Shown here piece after piece: positions 35,373 to 48,300 of a stretch of DNA of 64,000 nucleotides (position 1 is its first letter; each line of letters begins with the position of its first letter). Position numbers and translations under genes: made by a program. The stretch comes from Blastomussa wellsi (taxonomy: Eukaryota; Cnidaria; Anthozoa; Scleractinia; Plerogyridae), in the NCBI GenBank assembly GCA_947652115.1, contig OX393571.1, positions 15,345,794 through 15,409,793 on the forward strand, given 5' to 3'. The notes under the pieces were generated by a model, which ran no database searches, was not told the DNA's origin, and saw only the letters and a list, made by a program, of their open reading frames with translations.

Positions 35373-38300
35373 TTAATTCTTGTCTTCTCTGTACTTGACT
35401 TTGATCTTCATCGCCCATGAAGCAAGCAGTCCAAGATACGCTGAAAGAAAAAAGAAAACATGCGTGTTAGAGTAAGAAGAATGTTTGCAAAAAGAAATGC
35501 AATCACAAAATATCATGAGTTCTATTTAGTTTGAGAAACTGCAAGAAATTAGCTATCGGCAATTCAAAATTTATCATTACCACTACTACTTTCTTTTAAC
35601 TTGAACAAAATAAAAAAATTATGTTTTGAAAAACATGAAATAAACGTTATATGGTAATTCTGTTTGCACGCCTTTTTCGTCCCCTGTGTATTAATGCGTC
35701 ATCAATTTTGTATACTAATGAGTATTTTATGCATAATTTCGTTAAACAATAGCTCCGAACCTATATCTATTAAAAATTGGCCATATTTTTCTCAACGCCA
35801 CCGTGGCCTAGCGGTTTGACGCGCGCCCTGTGGCGTCGACGGCCTCTCTCTCTCGCCGTCGAATTCTTTAAGTTGTTTCTTAACAACTTCCACAGCAAGG
35901 GGCTCGAGGCCCCACCGACCAATTTTTTTTCTTTTTTGGAATTTCGAAGAAGCAAAATCCTCAAAGTTTTAGTTTCCAAGAGACTTATTTTTTTTTTCTT
36001 GCAAAAGAAAAATAGGAAATACATCTGTGACAACTAAAATTTCACTGAAAAGAAAAAAAATGGATAGGCAGAACTCAAGCCCCTCGTTGAAAGTTACTAA
36101 GAAAAACTCGAAGATATCGATGGCGAAAAGAGAAACCGTAAACGACAAAAAGCACGGTCACATCGCGAGGACACTGTGTCAATAGAAAAAAAGTGGGGTT
36201 GAAAACTCTAAACAACGCAGTTGAGATCTGAAGATGCCTACAAAGTTCTACCGTTATTTTTTTAAGTTATGCCAAACGTTCTCAATGGATTTTGCTATGT
36301 TTTCGGTAGTTTTTGCAGTGTTTTACAATACTATTTAAAATTTCACCGTTACTCGCGGCTTTTGATTTCTGATCACTGTATAACAAAATGTCTCCATTTT
36401 CTAAAACAGAGTTTATTACAGTTATCCAGCAACCCTCGAAATTTACAACATCGAAGTCTGATTTGATCAGTTTAAGGTGGCTCGATCGGATTTTTGAGTG
36501 ACGATACCTTTCAAATTTGAGCAGCTAGTGTACCGCCAAAGAGTATCTGACAGAAAATCGATTGCTCCAAGTGCACTAGAATTATCCCTTGATGACAGGT
36601 TATTCGGTCTCGAGTAAAGTGGGGCCTGACGTCACTACGTTGCTATGGTAACTCCGATCATGACAAAATGAACTTCATCTGAAACTTTGATCTTTCTCTA
36701 GTGCACCTGGAGCAATCGATTTTCTGTCAGATACTCTATGGTGGTACACTAGCTGCTCAAAGTTAAAAGGTATCGTCACTCAAAAATCCGATCGAGCCAC
36801 CTTAAAGGAGAAATCAGAATCCGATCACAGCTTGTAAGCAATCTAAAAGCTGGAACGTTTGTTGTTGTACTCTCTGTGCAGAAATTTAAACTTTCTAGAA
36901 AAACCGTTTTGAACGTAATCAAGCAAAATCATATCTTTTTTAAGACATCAATTGCAGATCTTAGAAAAGCAAAAGTTCCTGGCTACCGGTAGAAGAGTGC
37001 TTTCAACATTTTTATTAGAAATCTTGGTGAAAAAATTCTCGATGAGAACTTGCACAGGACAATTAAAAAGTTTCCCACAGCAGTGTATAATTAAACGTAA
37101 GTGGAAGAAATTAATTTGAAGCAATAATGGCTGAGAATGTCTCACGCACAATTGAAAACTTTAAAATCACTTAGCCCCGGCAAGTTTCCTAATTAATTTA
37201 ACCGTTCCTTCCATCACTTAGAATTGATTGACAGTTTTAACTACCGTTTTCAAACTAAAACTTTATATCCAACCTTTAATCTATTTAGAAATGAATTTGT
37301 AAACATATGACCTTGACGAAAACAAGTCCAGTGGGAAAACTTTCAGTATCATTGGATGCTTCTTATGCCTGGAATAATAAGTAAATTTGTCTCATGAAAA
37401 AACGTTTCATCCTCAAAACACCTGTTGTTAGAAACTAAAACAAGTTAAGACAGACTCATTTTTCTTTGTTGAAGAAGTTCATTGTTTCGTTGAAAATGGA
37501 CACTTCAAATGTTCCTTCCAGCTGAAACGTTTACTTTTATACTTGAAAATCAGTTTGAAGTAAAAAGAATCCGTCTATCTGACTTAAAAAGTATCATATT
37601 TTTCTGAAAAGGTTCTCTTTCACTCGAGAAAGACTCAAATGGCCACTAAGAGTTAAAGTGCACCTTACCCCAAAATATTTTTTCACTAAAATAAACCGTT
37701 GCACTTTTTCGAAACGCATTGCACCTTTCGTTTCTCCTTTTTACCAAATTCTGACCACCCAATAACATTCAAAAGTTACGAAAAACTGAGCACCATTTGT
37801 TGCACGACCGAGTCAGGAGGGGCGTGGGTCTATTCCAGATATGACGTCACAATCTGAGTCCCATGCATTTTTACTTGATGCGATGCAACTCAGTTTGTGA
37901 CGTCATACCAAGAATAAACCGACGCCCCTTATGACTCGGTCGTGGAACAAATGATGCACAGTTTTTCGTAACTTTTGAATGCTATAAATAGCCAGAATTT
38001 GGTGAAAAGGAGAAACGAAAAGTGCAATACGTTTCGAACTGGTGCAAAGGTTTATTTTAGCGAAAAAAACGATTTTAAGGTTAGGTGCTCTTTAAGAGTC
38101 TGAAAAATACCTTTAAGCGGAACGATTATTTTTTAGAAAAATAACCGTGAATTGTGAGCCAAAATGGACCCCCGCCAAATGTAGTAAGTAGCATTTTGAA
38201 TTAAAAAGTTTCTTTTGTGTTACAAAGCTCTTATTTTCAGCAGAAAAAGTTTTTCAAGATACAGGCGCGGATCTAGGAAAAATGTTGACCGACTTACTGC

Positions 38301-41300
38301 AAAAACGAGCGCCAAAGGCACAAGCTCCCAGGGTGGTCTGGGGGCATGCCCCCCTCCCCCCGGGAAATGTTTTGTAATTTTAACAACCGAAAGTGCCCTT
38401 TCCTGGCTTTTTGAGTCAGTCAGACAATATATTTGCTAGTTCCATTCTCCTTGGATGAAGCCTTGCAAATCTGCGAATTATTTCGTCAAAGTCAATGTCC
38501 ATGTTGTATCAATCAATCTATCAATCTCGTCTGTGACATCGTGCTTCGTAAATACGTTTTCAGTCGCCTCAAAGCTGACACATTCCTTCCACTCTCGCAT
38601 GTGGTGACTGGTAAGGTGGAAAACATTTTGAGGCACTCTGTGATGTTAAGATACGCCGTATGGTCGATCTCCTTTGAAGTTGCTGATGCAGTAAATGTCA
38701 AAACTATTTTTCGACATTCAACTTGCAGTTTACTTTTATTAAAAGTATATACGAAAATGAACGATTTCCGTAAAACGGTGGAAACCGGTATGGATCCGCG
38801 CCTGAGATACATCTATTTCTTTCAAAACGAAATAAAACTAGAAATCTTTTTTCTTATTTTGTTTCTTCTAGAATCATTAGAGCAAAGAAAATCGGTGAAA
38901 TTTTAACTTTATTCTTTAATAACCGCTTTTTATGCTAAATGAGAATCCACTTTGTTTACATTCCGATCATTCCGTTAATGAAACCAGGCTCCAGTAAAAT
39001 GTCCTTTTCCATTTTTGGCATCGAAAGCAAGGAAATTATTTTTATTCTTTACTTCGACTGAAAAGCAAACGTCCAATTTTGATGCGACTTAAAATCTATC
39101 GATCCCTAAAGTAAAACCTCCACTATTACTACAATTGGATTGCGCCCATCAATCACACCTTTGGAGTGCAAACTCAGCTTTACAAAGCGACATGACCACC
39201 ACAGGCGTACGGGCCGGAAATGGGCTACGGCACCACCCCCAATACTTCGAATACCCTGGAATTTTAACCCTCGGACGTACAAGGGGAGGGGTGAAGGTTG
39301 AATGCCATCCCCCTTCCTCATTTTCCACCTTGGGTTTTAACAATTGAGAAAAAGAGGATTTCCTCCACGATACTGTAATTTTTAGTAGCTTTTAATTTAT
39401 CCGTTGCGAAAGTTTTGATGTCACCTGTGTCCATGATTTTCGGTATTGCCATGGTAGCTGCATAATAACATGCAGGGGAGACAAAATATCGACATTGTTG
39501 ACATACCGTAAATCTTTATTTTTCAGTCCTCTTCAAAGTCATATATTTTACATTCCATTGACATTTTGGCCTGATCTCGTATCGATTTCCTTTATTTTCT
39601 GGCTATTTAAGAAAATTCAAGATGGCGGCCTTAATGACTTCAGATAACGTCATAATCAGCAAAAAGTATGTCACCTTGTAGAGTAAGTTCAGTGCTTTAT
39701 AGCCAGAACGAAAACCAGCGCCAAAATGAGCCAGTTTGGGGGACCCATCACATCACCCATCCTCCCCTCCCCTCCCCTCCCCTCCCCTACCTCACGCACG
39801 TCCGAGGGTAAAACAACTTCATTCGTAATGGTCATGAAAAACGGTTGGATGTTAAGTTTAGGTCCTAGCCTCTCACTAACAGCTGGAAAACCAAGTCAAG
39901 ATATCTCGTGTAATGACAGATTTAACCTATTTACAAAGTGTGATATCTCGAAGAATTTGTAAATGTCGGAAAATATTCCTCAGAAATTGATGATTGTTTT
40001 AGCAAGAGTTACATGTGAAAGAAAACCAAATTTGCATTTTTTATCCTTGTTTGGGTGAGAAGTGTTTCATTTTGCACTAACCGTTTCAGTACAAAAAAGA
40101 AATTTGACATTCTTGCTTTCGATTTGAAAGAACCATAATTTGAGGTTTAGGTCATCACAGAAATCGAGTTCTGTTTTCACTCGACAATTTAATTGTTTCC
40201 ACTACCTTCATCGTATGCATAAATTCAAATAAAGCAATATATAAGCATAAAAACTAAAAAAAAAATAGGAAAACACGACAGCAAACAGAAGTATTGTCTT
40301 GATGCGTTCACTTCAGATATTTAGAACACAAAAATGCATTTGCAAAACTGAATCTAAAAATTGAGACCTTCGACCAAAACTGATCTAAATCGAAGTTATT
40401 TTTGCAAAATCAATTCGCAGCTACAGTGGAGGAGATCAAAATGTATTACATGGTGACGGATTTTTAGTTTTCAATGACAACATACAATTAAAATGAAATA
40501 TACCCTTGATTAAGTGCCCACGCGCCCCCATAGACTAATGGAATTTAAAATATGACGCAAGGCCACCCTTATCTAGATATCTAGGTTTCTTGCCCGAAAC
40601 ATCAGTGCATGTGATAAAACTGGTTCATGACAATCAATGACATTGATAAGGGGATGGGGGTCTAATACTTGGCGTCCCGGCGCTTAATCGATGGGATAAG
40701 GTTTAATAAATTAAAAACGTTATCTTGGAGACTTACCATTATGAAGATGTTTTGACGAAAATGGATTGGTCCTGGCACTGGCTTGTACCATGTAACTACA
40801 AAAAGAATAAAAGAGGTCAACAAGGTTGTTTCTGAGTGACTTGTGACTTTAGTGCAGAAACTTGGGTTTGCTTAAGAGCAATGGTTAATTCACAAGCTCT
40901 CTTTTGTGGATCCTGGTCTAGCTTAAAGACATGTTTGCAAACTAACCAGGCCCTCATGCATATAACAGCCTCTTTATCAGAAGGGAAATTGCCCTTGGTA
41001 TGACCTTAACAAGACTAACAGCTCTGCCACCCACCGACTCCCACAATCAGCACCACCATCGCCCTTGTGCTAACAGATCGATGTTATTTTGGGAAAAGTT
41101 CACTAATTTGGGGTAGTCAGTATGGAGGGGAACATCTTGCAAGGGACACATTTTCTCTTCATTTCCAGATAGTTTGGCCTCTTCTTGATTACACATGCCA
41201 GCATCCATTCTTATAGAACTAGACATGCACGTCTAAAGCTACAAACAAAATTTAACACTTCTTACCATGAAGAAGTTATAGTTATCCCTGTACTGCAGTC

Positions 41301-41722
41301 TGTGCAGACTTTGCTTGCCTTCAATATCCTAATGAAAAAATAAAACATCATGTTTTATTGAGGCAAGTGAATATAATTTAGCATTATAGTTTTTATAGCG
41401 ATCTTTCTTGTTTACAAACATTGATGCCACATTTCTACGGATATTCAAATTTTCCAGCCACGGAACAAAAGAAGTCATTTTTTCAAGAGCCAATTAGGTT
41501 CTGGTTGGTATATTAATAACAATGGGTGACGTCACGAGAGACATCGCCATATGAGACAAGAAAACCATAACCACAACAAACAAACAAACAAACATAAATA
41601 AACAACAACAACAAAAATATTCAATAACGTTTACCTTTTCTGTGAAAGGCCTCTAGGTTGGTACCAAGGAAGAGCTTCATTCTCTTTGTCCCTCTGCTTA
41701 CCAAGTCCCTTCGATCAAAAGG
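35373..41722 (-). CDS. Candidate small spliced gene, unknown product (weak)
   Basis: Four segments have both splice consensus signals on the - strand and one shared frame: 41635-41722, 41266-41328, 40737-40795 and 35373-35440. Reading through gives ENEALPWYQPRGLSQKR, ILKASKVCTDCSTG, YMVQASARTNPFSSKHLHN, and an end AYLGLLASWAMKIKVKYRED that stops at 35373. The phases (2, 2, 1) join exactly. In the first segment an in-frame stop lies close to its 5' edge, so the true start or upstream exon is not known. An internal duplication carries a second copy of the 40737-40795 exon with intact splice sites at 43909-43967. I do not recognise the product. It may also be non-coding RNA. Confidence 0.3.
35808..35925 (+). 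repeat. tRNA-like SINE fragment
   Basis: Starts CACCGTGGCCTAGCGGTTTG, a tRNA box A-like head, followed by a GC-rich body ('gtggcgtcgacggcc') unlike the surrounding AT-rich DNA. It lies inside the largest intron of the weak - strand gene candidate. Confidence 0.4.
36472..36806. mobile_element. Foldback DNA transposon with TTAA at both ends
   Basis: Arms of about 110 bases start TTAAGGTGGCTCGATCGG and close with its complement at 36806. They share 'gagtatctgacagaaaatcg' near the inner edge. The unique centre is about 100 bases. The TTAA at each end fits a TTAA-targeting mobiliser (piggyBac or Kolobok type, inference). Non-coding. Confidence 0.7.
37653..38095. mobile_element. TTAA-flanked foldback element, copy 1
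   Basis: Ends TTAAAGTGCACCTTACCCC and the complement of TTAAAGAGCACCTAACC. The long arms contain 'aaatattttttcactaaaat', 'ctcctttttaccaaattctga' and 'gactcggtcgtg'. A second full copy lies at 53504-53950 and a fragment at about 32.5 kb. Non-coding. Confidence 0.75.
39756..39792. repeat. CCCCT microsatellite
   Basis: Five to six tandem CCCCT units. The complementary strand is G-rich and could form a G-quadruplex. Confidence 0.75.
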
Positions 41723-44416
41723 CTTGAAAAATGAAAAAAACAAGAAATACGAACTTTACATTTAATCACAAAGCACGAACACCACAGTCATCCCAAACAA
41801 TGGATCCGGGGCTATGCACTGACCCCGATTAGAAATGTCCACTACTCTAGATCTACCGGTTTGTAGACCATACATTTCGCTGTAAATCTAGAGTAAGTCT
41901 TTAAAGATTAATCCAATGTAAAACGTTGTTTTTCCATTCAAACGTTTCTGTTAATGAGCGCATACAGCTCTTTCACAAAGCAACGAATATTTTAACTAAA
42001 AAGCTGTATTGTATGTTAGCACAAGATGCAAAATCTTATTAAGAATAAATACTAGCCGCTTTAACATTGGCTTCTATAATTCTATCAACCCGTCAGTCGA
42101 AATAAGTTCCACCAAAACTCTTGGACCTACCACGTGCATTTTGCATTTGTGCAAAACCATCAGTTTAAGTTGGAAATAACGCTGTTTCGGTCCAGTCTTC
42201 AGTTCCTAGCTTTCCTTCTTGTCTCAGCATTACAGTCTTCTGTTCTACAAGCTCATTGTACCAAGGAGTGCTCTTATTTTGTAGCGACATAAACTGAACA
42301 AGAACCAACGAAGGCGATGGCGAACTGAACTTGTGATGAATAATTAGCAGAATGTGCTCGCACTTTTGAAATCATTTGCAATGTAAATTTGCAACAAAGA
42401 TCAGCTTCCCGCCAAATACAATCGCATCTTAAAACTTTCTCATGGTTCTTGACTAATTTCTAAAATACTTTTAAACACAAATGTTTACCCCGATATGAGG
42501 CTTTAAAAAGTAAAGTTCAGTTCTTTTAAAATAATCGAACTTACACTCCAAGCCACACTTAAACTGCGTTTTCGCCCATACAAAGGATAAATTGCAAGCT
42601 TACTAGAATTTTTACAATACTGCCTATTTCTCAAAGCCAATGATCTTCATTAAGAAGTCACAGAAAATATTCGTTTTACAGACAAAATGTGAGACACATG
42701 TTAGGGTTTTCTCTAACATCACATGGTGCTGGCAAGTAAATATAAATAAACCAAAGTGTCGTCTTTTTTGCTTGTTGCTACGTAGGAGGGTCTAGGAGAA
42801 CAGGAACAGAACCTATCACACTACAAGTACAGAGAAAGAGATGGAGATGGATTGGGTATGTACTTCGTATACCAAGAGTCACCCTCGGGTGGACACCTGA
42901 TGACCGTGGAAAGAGAGCCGCCCCAAAGAAACGTGGAGGAGGACAATGAAGAGATGAAGGATAGAGGCTTGGTACAACAAGCAGCCAGGACAGAAATAAG
43001 TGGCGATCTCTAGCAGAGGCTTTATATGCACCCGTGCACGAAGAGGACTAAGGTTACTCGTGTTCATTTCATTTCCAAAAGGACCCCGTACAGTAAAAGG
43101 AAACTCCTGATGAAATTATACATAATATAATGAGTAAAGGTTGAAGTTCTGTGAAATTCCAGGATCGGAAAATGAACTTGTTTCTATTTAATAACCATAT
43201 TCCTCAGAAATTGATTTTTTATTTTAGCAAGAGTTACATATGAAAGAGGACCAAATTATAATTTTGTATCCGTTTTACGGTGATAAGCGTTTCATTTTGC
43301 ACTAACCGTTTCTGCACAAAAAGGTAAATTGACATTCTTGCTTTCGATTTGAAAGAACCATATTTTAAGATTAAGTATATCACAGAAATCGAGTTCTGTT
43401 TTCACTCGAGAATTGAATTGTTTTCACTACCTTAATCGAACAAAGAAAACAATATAAGCATAAAAATAACTAAAAAAAAAAAAACTCGGAAAAACACGAA
43501 GCAACGAAGCTACTGACAGAAAACCAAGACTTGTTCTGATGCATTTTCTTCGGCTATTTACAAAACTGAATCTACAAATCGAGACCTTCGACCAAACATG
43601 ATATAAATCTAATTTACTTTTCCAAGATCAATTCGCAGCTACTTTCGATGACAGCAACGTTGACTAATGAAAATTAAAATATCACTCAAGGCCACCCTTA
43701 TCCTTAAAGATCAGTCTGAATGAATTTAAGAAATGACGAAATTTCTTGTGGTTTCTTGGCCAAAACATCACTGCATGTAACAAAGCTAATTCGTGACAAT
43801 CAGTGATATTGACATGGGGATGGGGGGTCTAATACTTGGCGCCCCGGGCGCTTTAATAATCGAGGAGATCAGATTTAATGAATTTAATAAGTTATCTTGG
43901 AGACTTACCATTATGAAGTTGTTTTGACGAAAATGGATTGGTCCTGACACTGGCTTGTACCATGTAACTACAGAAAGAACAGAAAAGGTCAACAAGGTTG
44001 CTTCTGAGTGACTTGTGACTTTCAGAGCAATGGTTAATTCACAAGCTTTACTTTGTGGATCCTGGTCTAGCTAAAAGACATGTTTTGGCAAATAACCAGG
44101 CTCTCATGCATATATAAGAGCCTCTTTATTTATTTACTTTATTTATTGCCCTTAGTATGGAATCATGAAGAGATGAAGGATAGAGGCTTGGTACAACAAG
44201 CAGCCAGGACAGAAATAAGTGGCGATCTCTAGCATAGACTTTATATGCACCCGTGCACGAAGAGGACTAAGGTTACTCGTGTTCATTTCATTTCCAAAAG
44301 GACCCCGTACAGTAAAAGGAAACTCTTGATGAAATTATACATAATATAATGAGTAAAGGTTGAAGTTCTGTGAAATTCCAGGATCGGAAAATGAACTTGT
44401 TTCTATATAATAACCA
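39976..44416. repeat. Local duplication of about 1 kb with two LINE 3' fragments
   Basis: The segment from 'cctcagaaattgatgattg' (39976) to about 40990 is repeated, diverged, at 43203-44140. Both copies contain 'cagaaatcgagttctgttttcactc', 'cttggcg(t/c)cccgg' and the exon-like unit 40737-40795 / 43909-43967. Two LINE tails (about 42790-43200 and 44160-44416) flank the second copy. Confidence 0.7.
42790..43200 (+). pseudogene. LINE 3' terminal fragment
   Basis: Reads RWRWIGYVLRIPRVTLGWTP, then GKRAAPKKRGGG and later RNKWRSLAEALYAPVHEED. The 'W.WIG.VLR.P' and 'W(R/K)S..EALCA..HEED' blocks are the C-terminus of a common metazoan non-LTR element. A shorter second copy is at 44160-44416. Both are 5'-truncated and frame-shifted. 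Confidence 0.65.
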
Positions 44417-44589
44417 TTCAGCTTCTTCTTTCCAAACTTATCACAGTTTACCCCTTCCTCCCGCTGCTGCTTTAGCAGGAAGAAGTGGAAAGAGAAATGA
44501 GGAGGGGGGAGGGGAAAGGAAAAGCGCGGACGCGATTGTTTTTGTGTTTATTGGCTTTTATTTAGTGTTAGCATGTCTTGTCATTAGTA

Positions 44590-44835
44590 TATACATCCTG
44601 AAACCCCGAGGGTTGCACCACTGGCTTGAATTAACGGGGACACACGTTCCCCGTTTTCCCACCTGCTTGTTTTTAGGGGTTTTCGTGTCCGGCTTTCACC
44701 CAGGTGTATAAATGGGTACCAGCAAAATACTGCTGGGGGGTAACCCTGCGATGGACTAGCATCCCATCCAGGGGGGAGTAGAAATACTCCCAGTCGCTTC
44801 ATGCTAAGGAAACCGGGATAAGCGCCGGCGGTATG
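44590..44835 (+). repeat. SINE body fragment
   Basis: Contains 'cacccaggtgtataaatgggtacc', 'gcgatggactagcatcccatcc' and 'actcccagtcgcttcatgc', shared with the SINEs in the PDE4 introns. The tRNA-like head is missing or badly decayed. Confidence 0.5.
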
Positions 44836-45159
44836 GGCCACTGGGCTCGATGCAGACTTTGCCTTGCGTGTCTGGCTTTGGTGTATTTGTTTTTCTTTGA
44901 TCATAGTTGATTTCTGTACATAGTTGACTAAATGGCACGGTGGCTTGGCTGCCCCACTCGTCCATATATCTCCGTTGTTGTGTTTCCGGTTGAGCAGTGC
45001 AGGCAAAATGAGTTGAATTCCGGAACAGATAGTTTGGAACACCAATATACCTGCCGTGACGTCATATGGAAACGCTCTATTCTTGGCAGTCTGTGCAGCT
45101 GTTATTTAGATCGTCACGCAATGTTGGGGCGATTTGCGTGACGAGCCCAAGCAACGGCC

Positions 45160-45352
45160 GCCAAGGATACCAGAATAATTTATACATGATTAAACACACT
45201 TGTCGTTTACTTTCGATCTCTTTTTACAGTTTATTTCCAAGTTTGCCTTCAAGGAGCGGTGCGTGTCGCGAAGGATATTAGCATAATTTATACATGGATA
45301 AATATAGCACACTTATCGTTTACCCTTTACAGTTTATTTCGAGTTTGTCTTT
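45160..45352. repeat. Diverged tandem pair of about 108 bp
   Basis: 'cataatttatacatg..taaa....acactt.tcgtttac.....tttacagtttattt' occurs twice, at about 45165-45250 and 45275-45352, just beyond the GET3 stop. The second copy would overlap the start of the GET3 3' UTR. Confidence 0.5.
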
Positions 45353-45360
45353 TTTACACT

Positions 45361-48300
45361 TTATTGCCTATATGGCGTGAGGAGATATTTTGAAAACTGT
45401 TCAATTTGCTGCTGTCCTCGCACCTCATGAGGTAAAAGGGGCAGGGATATAACGTGAAAATCTTCGTACAAGTCTTGAATCTACAACAAAAAGGAAAAAA
45501 AAGATATATTAAAATTAAGGAAACAAGATCCCTGCTCGAGAAAAGTCTGAGATTCAAGCGGACACATTCCATATTGATGACGTAACTCTCTAGAGATCCA
45601 TGCAGTGCCTCTGATTGGTTATTACTTAAGCGCGAAAATTCAAAATCGGGAAACAACCAATCAGAAACAATACTCGGCTCCCTGTAGAGTTACGTCATCA
45701 TTAAGGAATTTTTCAGGCCAAATTGAGTGAGGGAAGTTTGCTTACTGAACCAACAGCGTCTAGCAATGGAGGGTTACCTTGCCATGTTATATACTATTTT
45801 GGAAAAAGGCACCTATTTCATTGGCCCTTTTACCACCAATTTTGGCCCAAAGATCATGGTTGTTAAACATGCAAATTGATGATGTCACAAGTTATTCAAT
45901 GACTCCTACTTCAAAGGTACACAACAAGTCTACTTTAGCACCAAAAGGGTTAAATGATTCAGCCCCCAGATAATTTGAATGGCTCCTTTAACTACCGAAA
46001 TGAAAGTTTTCCTTACCCACTTCCATAGTACCTAACCCCTTTCGGACAGAGGCTCCCCACATAGTCCAATATAGATTGATGTTCATAGTTGTTACCTGTT
46101 CAAGATATTTGTTTTGTACTTTGTGTCTTGATATACATAGGCCACACACTGCATCTGCAGGAGAGGATACATTTAATATTTCAGCATATTGCAGCTCTGA
46201 CTTTGATTGGTCAGTACTACCGCTCTTTATCGGATGCTGTGGCATTAATGGTAGGAAAAAAAATTAATGTAAAATCATTAGTCAACAAGTTGTGGTCATA
46301 ATATTGAAATTAGTGGTAACCATAGCAACAATATAATCAGTTAAAACACCCTTAATTTTAGCTTTCAGTGCTAATACCTCAAAAACGAACTCGGTGCCCC
46401 CCGCTTTCTTTTTGTACTGCGTTATGACCAGCATGCCATGATACAACATTTCGTAAAGTTAAGTGCGAAACCATTCATATGAAAATGAGTTTCATTTGCA
46501 TGAAAATGAACATGGAGATAAAACGCATTTTCATATGAATAGTTTCGCACTTAGACTCCTTTTGACACTGAGGCAAAAGAGAACTGGGAAATGGTCTATT
46601 GCATTAGAAGAGTTCAGAGCCATCACAGTTTTTCTAAACTAAAAGGTGGCTCTGAACCTCTATGAAAGGAAATTGGTGATTTGGTTGACACCAATACTGT
46701 AGCAGCAAATGAACAAGAGTGTCAGTACTGAGCCATTAAAATGTAAGAGCATGAAAATGCTGGAAACCCTTACCAGCCACCTCAAGGCCCTGTCACGCGT
46801 GACAAAATTTAGTGCAACTTGTCATGCAAAAAACGTTCCAAATTCGAAGGACAGATAATCTGTAATTTTACACGAGCACCAACAAACTCTACACATCTTA
46901 AAAAAGAAATACAACGCTGCTTTCCACAAATTCCGTGCCATAGAAAACTTAATTTACTAAACGTTTGAACTCTTCCTGCCTTACGTCACATTGAAGACTG
47001 TTCCAGAAAATGGCATTTTGGTAGTTTTTCGTTTTTCAAATTTAGAACGTTAATTCTGGAGCTGTTAGTGCAAATACAAGAAAAATGAAATAATTCGTTT
47101 CGTTCTGTTCGTGTTTTTATTTCACGGCGATCTTTAGTGAGCACGGCATGCGTTTGTTCAGATTGTAATGTCCTTATATACTGATGCTATTTCCCAGTGA
47201 AATCGATCAGTTACCGAAACGTATTGACTATCGATTACTCATTGATGATCGATTTATTACGTCTAACAAAGACATGGGCCTCAATTTATTAGCATGTTTT
47301 ACAGACGCTTACCCATTTTTTCCTTTTCACCCTGTCAATGTCTGAATAAATCTTGTCTAGGTGACGTGATTGCAATCCGTTCCGGGGTTCCGTTCCTCTT
47401 GCAAATTTTTATTTTTTTCGAAAATGAAAACGCGATTATTACTGTACATTGATAAGCAGGTTAATTTAAAACAATGGACCAGTTTAGAAACGGAAACACT
47501 TGTGTATCAGTTCCACTTTGTTCATTTCCAGGAACTCGATTGGATTAGTTATGCGAATGAAGAGGACAGCAGGTATAACGATGAATAACAACAACGACAG
47601 ACAAAACAACGGATCGGTCCACGAAAGCCATGACACTTTTGACGCTATTGTTATCACAAACTGCGTACTTAATGCCCCAATGATGCTTATAGCTATTCTG
47701 GGCAACGTTTTGGTATTGGTCGCTATAATACGAACTCCTTCCATCCGCTCGACCTCGATAAGCATGCTTTGCAGTCTGGCTGTAACCGATCTTCTTGTTG
47801 GATTCGTCGTTCAGCCGCTTTACATCGCTCATCAACTGACCAAAGAATCATATCTTTACGTTCTAGAAGGTACTATTGGCCATGCTGTTTGCGGGGTATC
47901 TTTTTTGACGGTAACAGCCATTACGGTGGATCGATTTCTTGCTCTTAGCTGTCACCTGAGATATGCTTCGCTGGTAACAAAATCCCGCGTCAAATGGGCC
48001 ATAATTCTGCTATGGTTTATCAGCTTTGCTTTGCTTGGTTTATACATTTGGAATAAGCGTGTGTATCGCTTGGTAATAGGCGTCATAATAGCCATTTGTT
48101 TGTTAATTTCCACGTTTTGTTACATCAGAATCTATCAAATTCTTCGCTACCATCAGACCGAGATTCAAGCTCAACAACAGGCCATGCAAAGTTCTACCGC
48201 TGAAAACAACACAAACATCGTGCGCTTGAAAAAGAGTGCTGTGAACACTTTTGCATTTTACGTCGTTTTAATTATATGTTATTTTCCAATGTATATTTTG

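Noticed and set aside
47545..47835. Antisense open frames over the receptor start
   Set aside because: Shadows of the receptor coding sequence with no motif of their own.
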